In this document: positions 1-10,218 of the stretch, piece by piece
How positions within the stretch are numbered: position 1 is the first letter of the stretch
Layout of the letters: every line of letters starts with the position of its first letter
DNA from: Balaenoptera acutorostrata
Lineage: Eukaryota; Chordata; Mammalia; Artiodactyla; Balaenopteridae
Length of the DNA: 64,000 nt
NCBI RefSeq assembly: GCF_949987535.1
Contig: NW_026645850.1
Span: 62,001 to 126,000 of the forward strand
Direction of reading: 5' to 3'
Made by a program: the position numbers and the translations under genes
The notes under the pieces: generated by a model
Seen by the model: the letters and a program-made list of their open reading frames with translations, nothing else
What the model was told of the DNA's origin: nothing
Database searches by the model: none

Positions 1-361
1 CGGGTTCGGGGAGGGGTTCGGGTAGGGCATAGGGTATGGTTTAGGGTTAGGGTTAGGGCTCGTGTTAGGGTTAGGGCTCGGTTTAGGGTACGGGTTAGGA
101 TTAGGGTACGCGTTAGAGTTAGGGTAGGGGTTAGGGTTAGGGTACGCGTTAGGGTGAGGCTAGTTATTAAACCTATCACACTCTCTAGATAACCCTTAGC
201 ACATAAAGGAATATTATTTGGGGGTCCAGCCATGGAGAAGAGTTTAGACACGAGGAGAAGATAAGGAACACACCCATTATCAAGAAATCACATTAGGATT
301 CTCTTTTTAACATGTTCCTTAAAACACTAGTGCTTAGGAAATCTCTTGGAGGCAGAAGCCG
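1..361 (+). repeat. left partial satellite unit (unit 0)
   Basis: The window opens 61 bases into a unit, so the lead-in and first hexamers are missing; 61 plus 361 gives the standard 422. It shares rare variants (gctcgtgtt, gaggctag, ataaccctt) with the unit at 7323-7743, which marks it as the first member of the block repeated at 7323-10218. Confidence 0.95.
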
Positions 362-764
362 TCAAGGGTAGCTTAGGGTTAGGGTTAGGGTTAGGGTGAG
401 GGTTAGGGTACGTCTTAGGGTACGGTTTCGGGGAGGGGTTCGGGTAGGGCATAGGGTATGGGTTAGGGTTAGGGTTAGGGCTCGGTTTAGGGTACAGGTT
501 AGGATTAGGGTACGCGTTAGGGTTAGGGTAGGGGTTAGGGTTAGTGTACGCGTTCGGGTGAGGGTAGTTATTAAACCTATCCCACTCTCTAGATACCCCT
601 TAGCACGTACAGGAATATTATTGGGGGTCCAGCCATGGAGAAGAGTTTAGACACTAGGAGAAGATAAGGAACACTCCCATTATCACGAAATCACATTAGG
701 ATTCTCTTTTTAACCTGTTCCTTAAAACACTAGTGCTTAGGAAATCTATTGGAGGCAGAAGCAG
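362..764 (+). repeat. 403-bp unit, type 1 (three hexamers lost plus one T)
   Basis: Three hexamers are missing from the hexamer 16-21 region, so (TTAGGG)3 runs straight into ctcggt. One T is also missing in the non-telomeric half (attattggggg instead of attatttgggg). The linked variants tacaggtt, gttagtgtacgcg and cgtacagg accompany it. Further members start at 1187, 2398, 6075, 7744, 8569 (404 bp, one extra C), 9816, 18067, 19753 and 21000. This subfamily is confined to the left third of the window. Confidence 0.9.
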
Positions 765-1589
765 TCAAGGGTAGCTTAGGGTTAGGGTTAGGGTTAGGGT
801 GAGGGTTAGGGTATTGCTTAGGGTACGGGTTCGGGGAGGGATTCGGGTAGGGCGTAGGGTATGGGTTAGGGTTAGGGTTAGGGCTAGTGTTAGGGTTAGG
901 GCTCGGTTTAGGGTACGGGTTAGGATTAGGGTACGCGCTAGGGTTAGGGTAGGGGTTAGGATTAGGGTACGCGTTAGGGTGAGGGTAGTTATTAAACCTA
1001 TAACACTCTCTAGATACCCCTTAGCACATAAAGGAATATTATTTGGGGGTCCAGCCATGGAGAAGAGTTTAGACACGAGGAGAAGATAAGGAACACACCC
1101 ATTATCAAGAAATCACATTAGGATTCTCTTTTTAACATGTTCCTTAAAACACTAGTGCTTAGGAAATCTATTGGAGGCAGAAGCCGTCAAGGGTAGCTTA
1201 GGGTTAGGGTTAGGGTTAGGGTGAGGGTTAGGGTACGGCTTAGGGTACGGGTTCGGGGAGGGGTTCGGGTAGGGCGTAGGGTATGGGTTAGGGTTAGGGT
1301 TAGGGCTCGGTTTAGGGTACAGGTTAGGATTAGGGTACGCGTTAGGGTTAGGGTAGGGGTTAGGGTTAGTGTACGCGTTCGGGTGAGGGTAGTTATTAAA
1401 CCTATCCCACTCTCTAGATACCCCTTAGCACGTACAGGAATATTATTGGGGGTCCAGCCATGGAGAAGAGTTTAGACACTAGGAGAAGATAAGGAACACT
1501 CCCATTATCACGAAATCACATTAGGATTCTCTTTTTAACCTGTTCCTTAAAACACTAGTGCTTAGGAAATCTATTGGAGGCAGAAGCAG

Positions 1590-1975
1590 TCAAGGGTAGC
1601 TTAGGGTTAGGGTTAGGGTGAGGGTGAGGGTTAGGGTATTGCTTAGGGTACGGGTTCGGGGAGGGGTTCGGGTAGGGCGTAGGGTATGTGTTAGGGTTAG
1701 GGTTAGGGTTAGTGTTAGGCTTAGGGCTCGGTTTAGGGTACGGGTTAGGGTTAGGGTACGCGTTAGGGTGGGGGTAGTTATTAAACCTATCACACTCTCT
1801 AGATACCCCTTAGCACGTAAAGGAATATTATTTGGGGGTCCAGCCATGGAGAAGAGTTTAGACACTAGGAGAAAATAAGGAACACACCCATTATCACGAA
1901 ATCACATTAGGATTCTCTTTTTAACCCTTTCCTTAAAACACTAGTGCTTAGGAAATCTATTGGAGGCAGAAGCCG
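1590..1975 (+). repeat. 386-bp unit with a six-hexamer deletion (unit 4)
   Basis: It is 36 bp short relative to its partner at 8973-9394. The loss equals the distance between the two TACGCG hexamers (27 and 33), as expected for recombination or slippage between these direct repeats. The rest of the unit matches its partner, including the start gtgagggtgaggg and gtgggggtag before the unique half. Confidence 0.85.
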
Positions 1976-3543
1976 TCAAGGGTAGCTTAGGGTTAGGGTT
2001 AGGGTTAGGGTGAGGGTTAGGGTACGGCTTAGGGTACGGAGTCGGGAAGGGGTTCGGGTAGGGCGTAGGGTATGGGTTAGGGTTAGGGTTAGGGTTAGTG
2101 TTAGGGTTAGGGCTCGGTTTAGGGTACGGGTTAGGATTAGGGTACGCGCAAGGGTTAGGGTAGGGGTTAGGGTTAGGGTACGCGTTAGGGTGAGGGTAGT
2201 TATTAAACCTATCACACTCTCTAGATACCCCTTAGCACATAAAGGAATATTATTTGGGGGTCCAGCCATGGAGAAGAGTTTAGACACGAGGAGAAGATAA
2301 GGAACACACCCATTATCAAGGAATCACATTAGGATTCTCTTTTTAACATGTTCCTTAAAACACTAGTGCTTAGGAAATCTATTGGAGGCAGAAGCCGTCA
2401 AGGGTAGCTTAGGGTTAGGGTTAGGGTTAGGGTGAGGGTTAGGGTACGGCTTAGGGTACGGGTTCGGGGAGGGGTTCGGGTAGGGCGTAGGGTATGGGTT
2501 AGGGTTAGGGTTAGGGCTCGGTTTAGGGTACAGGTTAGGATTAGGGTACGCGTTAGGGTTAGGGTAGGGGTTAGGGTTAGTGTACGCGTTCGGGTGAGGG
2601 TAGTTATTAAACCTACCCCACTCTCTAGATACCCCTTAGCACGTACAGGAATATTATTGGGGGTCCAGCCATGGAGAAGAGTTTAGACACTAGGAGAAGA
2701 TAAGGAACACACCCATTATCAAGAAATCACATTAGGATTCTCTTTTTAACCTGTTCCTTAAAACACTAGTGCTTAGGAAATCTATTGGAGGCAGAAGCAG
2801 TCAAGGGTAGCTTAGGGTTAGGGTTAGGGTTAGGGTGAGGGTTAGGGTATGTCTTAGGGTACGGGTTCGGGGAGGGGTTCGGGTAGGGCGTAGGGTATGG
2901 GTTAGTGTTAGGGTTAGGGCTAGTGTTAGGGTTAGGGCTCGGTTTAGGGTACAGGTTAGGATTAGGGTACGCGTTAGGGTTAGGGTAGGGGTTAGGGTTA
3001 GTGTACGCGTTAGGGTGAGGGTAGTTATTAAACCTATCCCACTCTCTAGATACCCCTTAGCACGTACAGGAATATTATTGGGGGTCCAGCCATGGAGAAG
3101 AGTTTAGACACTAAGAGAAGATAAGGAACACACCCATTATCAAGAAAACACATTAGGATTCTCTTTTTAACCTGTTCCTTAAAACACTAGTGCTTAGGAA
3201 ATCTATTGGAGGCAGAAGCAGTCAAGGGTAGCTTAGGGTTAGGGTTAGGGTTAGGGTGAGGGTTAGGGTACGGCTTAGGGTACGGGTTCGGGGAGGGGTT
3301 CGGGTAGGGCGTAGGGTATGGGTTAGGGTTAGGGTTAGGGTTAGTGTTAGGGTTAGGGCTCGGTTTAGGGTACGGGTTAGGATTAGGGTACGCGTTAATG
3401 TTAGGGTAGGTGTTAGGGTTAGGGTACGCGATAGGGTGAGGTTAGTTATTAAACCTATCCCACTCTCTAGATACCCCTTAGTACGTAAAGGAATATTATT
3501 TGGGGGTCCAGCCATGGAGAAGAGTTTAGACACTAGGAGAAGA

Positions 3544-3603
3544 TAAGGAACACACCCATTATCAAGAAATCACATTAGGATTCTCTTTTTAACCTGTTCC
3601 TTA
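3544..3603 (+). other. conserved dyad / potential stem-loop in the non-telomeric half (shown in unit 8)
   Basis: An outer 9-bp perfect inverted repeat (taaggaaca 3544-3552, tgttcctta 3595-3603) encloses an inner pair (aagaaatc 3564-3571, gattctctt 3579-3587) that pairs over 8 bp with one bulged C, leaving a 7-base loop. Nearly every unit has the outer arms. In many units the loop acattag is replaced by acaatat with the inner arms intact. The alternative tcacgaaatc variant loses one inner pair. It could be a protein-binding dyad or a cruciform/hairpin former, or a chance structure copied by amplification; sequence alone cannot decide. Confidence 0.5.
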
Positions 3604-3606
3604 AAA

Positions 3607-3614
3607 CACTAGTG
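3607..3614. other. 8-bp palindrome CACTAGTG, one per unit
   Basis: The perfect palindrome cactagtg lies four bases 3' of the outer dyad arm and is kept in most units. Exceptions include cactactg in unit 26 (near 11030), cagtactg in unit 94 (near 39386) and a ctagtggttagg variant downstream of it in the acaatat-loop subfamily. It contains an SpeI-type site, so a digest should give a 422-bp ladder. Confidence 0.7.
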
Positions 3615-4065
3615 CTTAGGAAATCTATTGGAGGCAGAAGCAGTCAAGGGTAGCTTAGGGTTAGGGTTAGGGTTAGGGTGAGGGTTAGGGTATGGCTTAG
3701 GGTACGGGTTCGGGGAGGGGTTCGGGGAGGGCGTAGGGTATGGGTTAGGGTTAGGGTTAGGGTTAGTGTTAGGGTTAGGGCTCGGTTTAGGGTACGGGTT
3801 AGGATTAGGGTACGCGTTAGGGTTAGGGTAGGGGTTAGGGTTAGGGTACGCATTAGGGTGGGGTTAGTTATTAAACCTATCACACTCTCTAGATACCCCT
3901 TAGCACGTAAAGGACTATTATTTGGGGGTCCAGCCATGGAGAAGAGTTTAGACACGAGGAGAAAATAAGGAACACACCCATTATCAAGAAATCACAATAT
4001 GATTCTCTTTTTAAACTGTTCCTTAAAACACTAGTGCTTAGGAAATCTATTGGAGGCAGAAGCAG

Positions 4066-4385
4066 TCAAGGGTAGCTTAGGGTTAGGGTTAGGGTTAGGG
4101 TGAGGGTTAGGGTACGGGTTAGGATTAGGGTACGCGTTAGTGTTAGGGTAGGGGTTAGGGTTAGTGTACGCTTTAGGGTGAGGGTAGTTATTAAACCTAT
4201 CCCACTCTCTAGATACCCCTTAGCACGTAAAGGAATATTATTTGGGGGTCCAGCCATGGAGAAGGGTTTAGACACTAGGAGAAGATAAGGAACACACCCA
4301 TTATCAAGAAATCACAATATGATTCTCTTTTTAAACGGTTCCTTAAAACACTAGTGGTTAGGAAACCTATTGGAGGCAGAAGCAG
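4066..4385 (+). repeat. 320-bp unit with a 17-hexamer deletion (unit 10)
   Basis: 102 bp are missing between the early TACGG hexamer (7) and the later one (24), which are exactly 17 hexamers apart. The junction retains one copy of agggtacgg. The non-telomeric half is intact, with the acaatat loop and the aaacggttcc and aaacctattgg variants. The same deletion is at 13609-13928. An undeleted relative with the same non-telomeric half is at 20156-20577, so the deletion is derived and was then copied with its block. Confidence 0.9.
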
Positions 4386-5651
4386 TCAAGGGTAGCTTAG
4401 GGTTCGGTTTAGGGTTAGGGTGAGGTTTAGGGTACGGCTTAGGGTACGGTTTCGGGGAGGGGTTCGGGTAGGGCGTAGGGTATGGTTTAGGGTTAGAGTT
4501 AGGGTTAGTGTTAGGGTTAGGGCTCGGTTTAGGGTACGGGTTAGGAGTAGGGTACTCGTTCGGGTTAGCATAGCGTTTAGGGTTAGGCTACGCGTTAGGG
4601 TGAGGGTAGTTATTAAACCTATCACATTCTCTAGATACCCCTTAGCACGTAAAGGAATATTATTTGGGGGTCCAGCCATGGAGAAGAGTTTAGACACTAG
4701 GAGAAGATAAGGAACACACCCATTATCACGAAATCACATTAGGATTCTCTTTTTAACCTGTTCCTTAAAACACTAGTGCTTAGGAAATCTATTGGAGGCA
4801 GAAGCAGTCAAGGGTAGCTTAGGGTTAGGGTTAGGGTTAGGGTGAGGGTTAGGGTACGGCTTAGGGTACGGGTTCGGGGAGGGGTTCGGGTAGGGCGTAG
4901 GGTATGGGTTAGGGTTAGGGTTAGGGCTAGTGTTAGGGTTAGGGCTCGGTTTAGGGTACGGGTTAGGATTAGGGTACGTGTTAGGTTTAGGGTAGGGGTT
5001 AGGGTTAGGGTACGCGTTAGGGTGAGGGTAGTTATTAAACCTATCCCACTCTCTAGATACCCCTTAGCACGTAAAGGAATATTATTTGGGGGTCCAGCCA
5101 TGGAGAAGAGTTTAGACACGAGTAGAAGATAAGGAACACACCCATTATCAAGAAATCACATTAGGATTCTCTTTTTAACCTGTTCCTTAAAACACTAGTG
5201 CTTAGGAAATCTATTGGAGGCAGAAGACGTCAAGGGTAGCTTAGGGTTAGGGTTAGGGTTAGGGTGAGGGTTAGGGTACGGTTTAGGGTACGGGTTCAGG
5301 GAGGGGTTCGGGTAGGGCGTAGGGTATGGGTTAGGGTTAGGGTTAGAGTTAGTGTTAGGTTTAGGGCTCGGTTTAGGGTACGGGTTAGGATTAGGGTACG
5401 CGCTAGGGTTAGGGTAGCGGTTAGGGTTAGGGTACGCGTTAGCGTGAGGGTAGTTATTAAACCTATCCCACTCTCTAGATACCCCTTAGCACGTATAGGA
5501 ATATTATTTGGGGGTCCAGCCATGGAGAAGAGTTTAGACACGAGGAGAAGATAAGGAACACACCCATTATCAAGAAATCACATTAGGATTCTCTTTTTAA
5601 CGTGTTCCTTAAAACACTAGTGCTTAGGAAATCTATTGGAGGCAGAAGCTG
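4066..5651 (+). repeat. 1,586-bp block, copy 1 (units 10-13)
   Basis: Unit starts are 4066, 4386, 4808 and 5230. All four, and the following boundary, recur at a constant offset of 9,543 bp (13609, 13929, 14351, 14773, 15195). The block starts with a 320-bp deleted unit and continues with a unit rich in ttt variants (gaggtttaggg, gtatggtttagg, gggtactcg). Confidence 0.9.
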
Positions 5652-7322
5652 TCAAGGGTAGCTTAGGGTTAGGGTTAGGGTTAGGGTGAGGGTTAGGGTA
5701 TTGCTTAGGTTTACGGGTTCGGGGAGGGATTCGGGTAGGGCGTAGGGTATGGGTTAGGGTTAGGGTTAGGGCTAGTGTTAGGGTTAGGGCTCGGTTTAGG
5801 GTACGGGTTAGGATTAGGGTACGCGCTAGGGTTAGGGTAGGGGTTAGGATTAGGGTACGCGTTAGGGTGAGGGTAGTTATTAAACCTATAACACTCTCTA
5901 GATACCCCTTAGCACATAAAGGAATATTATTTGGGGGTCCAGCCATGGAGAAGAGTTTAGACACGAGGAGAAGATAAGGAACACACCCATTATCAAGAAA
6001 TCACATTAGGATTCTCTTTTTAACATGTTCCTTAAAACACTAGTGCTTAGGAAATCTATTGGAGGCAGAAGCCGTCAAGGGTAGCTTAGGGTTAGGGTTA
6101 GGGTTAGGGTGAGGGTTAGGGTACGGCTTAGGGTACGGGTTCGGGGAGGGGTTCGGGTAGGGCGTAGTGTATGGGTTAGGGTTAGGGTTAGGGCTCGGTT
6201 TAGGTTACAGGTTAGGATTAGGGTACGCGTTAGGGTTAGGGTAGGGGTTAGGGTTAGTGTACGCGTTCGGGTGAGGGTAGTTATTAAACCTATCCCACTC
6301 TCTAGATACCCCTTAGCACTTACAGGAATATTATTGGGGGTCCAGCCATGGAGAAGAGTTTAGACACTAGGAGAAGATAAGGAACACTCCCATTATCACG
6401 AAATCACATTAGGATTCTCTTTTTAACCTGTTCCTTAAAACACTAGTGCTTAGGAAATCTATTGGAGGCAGAAGCAGTCAAGGGTAGCTTAGGGTTAGGG
6501 TTAGGGTTAGGGTGAGGGTTAGGGTACGGCTTAGGGTACGGGTTCGGGGAGGGGTTCCGGTAGGGCGTAGGCTATGGGTTAGGGTTAGTGTTAGGGTTAG
6601 TGTTAGGGTTAGGGCTCGGTTTAGGGTACGGGTTAGGATTAGGGTACTCGTTAGGTTTAGGGTAGCGGTTAGGGTTAGGGTACGCGTTAGGGTGAGGGTA
6701 GTTATTAAACCTATCACACTCTCTAGATACCCCTTAGCACGTAAAGGAATATTATTTGGGGGTCCAGCCATGGAGAAGAGTTTAGACACTAGGAGAAGAT
6801 AAGGAACACACCCATTATCAAGAAATCACATTAGGATTCTCTTTTTAACCTGTTACTTAAAACACTAGTGCTTAGGAAATCTATTGGAGGCAGAAGCCGT
6901 CAAGGGTAGCTTAGGGTTAGGGTTAGGGTTAGGGTGAGGGTTAGGGTACGGCTTAGGGTACGGGTTCGGGGAGGGTTTCGGGTAGGGCGTAGGGTATGGG
7001 TTAGGGTTAGGGTTAGGGTTAGTGTTAGGGTTAGGGCTCGGTTTAGGGTACGGGTTAGGATTAGGGTACTCGTTAGGTTTAGGGTAGCGGTTAGGGTTAG
7101 GGTACGCGTTAGGGTGAGGGTAGTTATTAAACCTATCACACTCTCTAGATACCCCTTAGCACGTAAAGGAATATTATTTGGGGGTCCAGCCATGGAGAAG
7201 AGTTTAGACACTAGGAGAAGATAAGGAAACACACCCATTATCACGAAATCACATTAGGATTCTCTTTTTAACCTGTTCCTTAAAACACTAGTGCTTAGGA
7301 AATCTATTGGAGGCAGAAGCAG
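5652..7322 (+). repeat. units 14-17
   Basis: Unit starts are 5652 (423 bp), 6075 (403 bp), 6478 and 6900 (423 bp). Units 14-15 repeat the pair at 765/1187 and at 8147/8569. Units 16-17 carry the gtactcg, gtagcgg and ggtttaggg variants found again at 11486, 16460 and in the last complete unit at 63294. Confidence 0.85.
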
Positions 7323-10218
7323 TCAAGGGTAGCTTAGGGTTAGGGTTAGGGTTAGGGTGAGGGTTAGGGTACGGCTTAGGTACGGGTTCGGGGAGGGGTT
7401 CGGGTAGGGCGTAGGGTATGGTTTAGGGTTAGGGTTAGGGCTCGTGTTAGGTTTAGGGCTCGGTTTAGGGTACGGGTTAGGATTAGGGTACGCGTTAGGG
7501 TTAGGGTAGGGGTTAGGGTTAGGGTACGCGTTAGGGTGAGGCTAGTTATTAAACCTATCACACTCTCTAGATAACCCTTAGCACATAAAGGAATATTATT
7601 TGGGGGTCCAGCCATGGAGAAGAGTTTACACACGAGGAGAAGATAAGGAACACACCCATTATCAAGAAATCACATTAGGATTCTCTTTTTAACATGTTCC
7701 TTAAAACACTAGTGCTTAGGAAATCTCTTGGAGGCAGAAGCCGTCAAGGGTAGCTTAGGGTTAGGGTTATGGTTAGGGTGAGGGTTAGGGTACGTCTTAG
7801 GGTACGGTTTCGGGGAGGGGTTCGTGTAGGGCATAGGGTATGGGTTAGGGTTAGGGTTAGGGCTCGGTTTAGGGTACAGGTTAGGATTAGGGTACGCGTT
7901 AGGGTTAGGGTAGGGGTTAGGGTTAGTGTACGCGTTCGGGTGAGGGTAGTTATTAAACCTATCCCACTCTCTAGATACCCCTTAGCACGTACAGGAATAT
8001 TATTGGGGGTCCAGCCATGGAGAAGAGTTTAGACACTAGGAGAAGATAAGGAACACTCCCATTATCACGAAATCACATTAGGATTCTCTTTTTAACCTGT
8101 TCCTTAAAACACTAGTGCTTAGGAAATCTATTGGAGGCAGAAGCAGTCAAGGGTAGCTTAGGGTTAGGGTTAGGGTTAGGGTGAGGGTTAGGGTATTGCT
8201 TAGGGTACGGGTTCGGGGAGGGATTCGGGTAGGGCGTAGGGTATGGGTTAGGGTTAGGGTTAGGGCTAGTGTTAGGGTTAGGGCTCGGTTTAGGGTACGG
8301 GTTAGGATTAGGGTACGCGCTAGGGTTAGGGTAGGGGTTAGGATTAGGGTACGCGTTAGGGTGAGGGTAGTTATTAAACCTATAACACTCTCTAGATACC
8401 CCTTAGCACATAAAGGAATATTATTTGGGGGTCCAGCCATGGAGAAGAGTTTAGACACGAGGAGAAGATAAGGAACACACCCATTATCAAGAAATCACAT
8501 TAGGATTCTCTTTTTAACATGTTCCTTAAAACACTAGTGCTTAGGAAATCTATTGGAGGCAGAAGCCGTCAAGGGTAGCTTAGGGTTAGGGTTAGGGTTA
8601 GGGTGAGGGTTAGGGTACGGCTTAGGGTACGGATTCGGGGAGGGGTTCGGGTAGGGCGTAGGGTATGGGTTAGGGTTAGGGTTAGGGCTCGGTTTAGGGT
8701 ACAGGTTAGGATTAGGGTACGCGTTAAGGTTAGGGTAGGGGTTAGGGTTAGTGTACGCGTTCGGGTGAGGGTAGTTATTAAACCTATCCCACTCTCTAGA
8801 TACCCCCTTAGCACGTACAGGAATATTATTGGGGGTCCAGCCATGGAGAAGAGTTTAGACACTAGGAGAAGATAAGGAACACTCCCATTATCACGAAATC
8901 ACATTAGGATTCTCTTTTTAACCTGTTCCTTAAAACACTAGTGCTTAGGAAATCTATTGGAGGCAGAAGCAGTCAAGGGTAGCTTAGGGTTAGGGTTAGG
9001 GTGAGGGTGAGGGTTAGGGTATTGCTTAGGGTACGGGTTCGGGGAGGGGTTCGGGTAGGGCGTAGGGTATGTGTTAGGGTTAGGGTTAGGGTTAGTGTTA
9101 GGCTTAGGGCTCGGTTTAGGGTACGGGTTAGGATTAGGGTACGCGTTAGGGTTAGGGTAGGGGTTAGGGTTAGGGTACGCGTTAGGGTGGGGGTAGTTAT
9201 TAAACCTATCACACTCTCTAGATACTCCTTAGCAAGTAAAGGAATATTATTTGGGGGTCCAGCCATGGAGAAGAGTTTAGACACTAGGAGAAAATAAGGA
9301 ACACACCCATTATCACGAAATCACATTAGGATTCTCTTTTTAACCTGTTCCTTAAAACACTAGTGCTTAGGAAATCTATTGGAGGCAGAAGCCGTCAAGG
9401 GTAGCTTAGGGTTAGGGTTAGGGTTAGGGTGAGGGTTAGGGTACGGCTTAGGGTACGGGTTCGGGGAGGGGTTCGGGTAGGGCGTAGGGTATGGGTTAGG
9501 GTTAGGGTTAGGGTTAGTGTTAGGGTTAGGGCTCGGTTTAGGGTACGGGTTAGGATTAGGGTACGCGCAAGGGTTAGGGTAGGGGTTAGGGTTAGGGTAC
9601 GCGGTAGGGTGAGGGTAGTTATTAAACCTGTCACACTCTCTAGATACCCCTTAGCACATAAAGGAATATTATTTGGGGGTCCAGCCATGGAGAAGAGTTT
9701 AGACACGAGGAGAAGATAAGAACACACCCATTATCAAGGAATCACATTAGGATTCTCTTTTTAACATGTTCCTTAAAACACTAGTGCTTAGGAAATCTAT
9801 TGGAGGCAGAAGCCGTCAAGGGTAGCTTAGGGTTAGGGTTAGGGTTAGGGTGAGGGTTAGGGTACGGCTTAGGGTACGGGTTCGGGGAGGGGTTCGGGTA
9901 GGGCGTAGGGTATGGGTTAGGGTTAGGGTTAGGGCTCGGTTTAGTGTACAGGTTAGGATTAGGGTACGCGTTAGGGTTAGGGTAGGGGTTAGGGTTAGTG
10001 TACGCGTTCGGGTGAGGGTAGTTATTAAACCTATCCCACTCTCTAGATACCCCTTAGCACGTACAGGAATATTATTGGGGGTCCAGCCATGGAGAAGAGT
10101 TTAGACACTAGGAGAAGATAAGGAACACTCCCATTATCACGAAATCACATTAGGATTCTCTTTTTAACCTGTTCCTTAAAACACTAGTGCTTAGGAAATC
10201 TATTGGAGGCAGAAGCAG
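7323..10218 (+). repeat. higher-order block L, copy 2 (units 18-24)
   Basis: Unit starts are 7323, 7744, 8147, 8569, 8973, 9395 and 9816. It is the second copy of the block at 1-2800 and keeps the 36 bp missing from unit 4. Small private indels mark divergence after duplication: cttaggtacgg in unit 18, an extra C (tacccccttag) in unit 21, and gataagaac in unit 23. Confidence 0.9.

Larger units (their letters stand above)
1..2800 (+). repeat. higher-order block L, copy 1 (units 0-6)
   Basis: Unit starts are 362, 765, 1187, 1590, 1976 and 2398. Full-length and 403-bp units largely alternate. The block matches 7323-10218 unit for unit: the offset is 7,382-7,383 bp for units 1-4 and 7,418-7,419 bp after the 36-bp deletion in unit 4. 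Unit 2 and its partner at 8147 carry the same rare variants (gtattgctt, gagggattcggg, cctataacac). Beyond 2801 the correspondence stops. Confidence 0.9.
2801..4065 (+). repeat. units 7-9, junction between block L and the 1,586-bp block
   Basis: Unit starts are 2801 (421 bp, T-deleted), 3222 and 3644. Unit 8 shares the rare cttagtacgt, gtaggtgtt and gcgatagg variants with the unit at 21403, 18 kb away. Unit 9 is the first with the acaatat loop version of the dyad. Confidence 0.85.

Noticed and set aside
396..650. Open frames on the + strand encoding Arg-Val repeats ending in LDTRRR or PWRRV, one in most units
   Set aside because: A hexamer repeat is open in the Arg-Val and Leu-Gly frames by arithmetic. 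The unit length (422) is not a multiple of three, the T-deleted subfamily shifts the frame near the end, and many copies need a GTG start. No non-repeat domain is recognisable.
3222..3533. Open frames on the - strand (103 codons) starting MSKLFSMAGPP and continuing in Leu-Thr repeats
   Set aside because: The first 30 or so residues are just the translation of the non-telomeric half and the rest is CCCTAA repeat. The same phase accident recurs in each unit; single-base indels switch it to an Asn-Pro frame (for example 5617-5964 and 11451-11795) with no sign of conservation.
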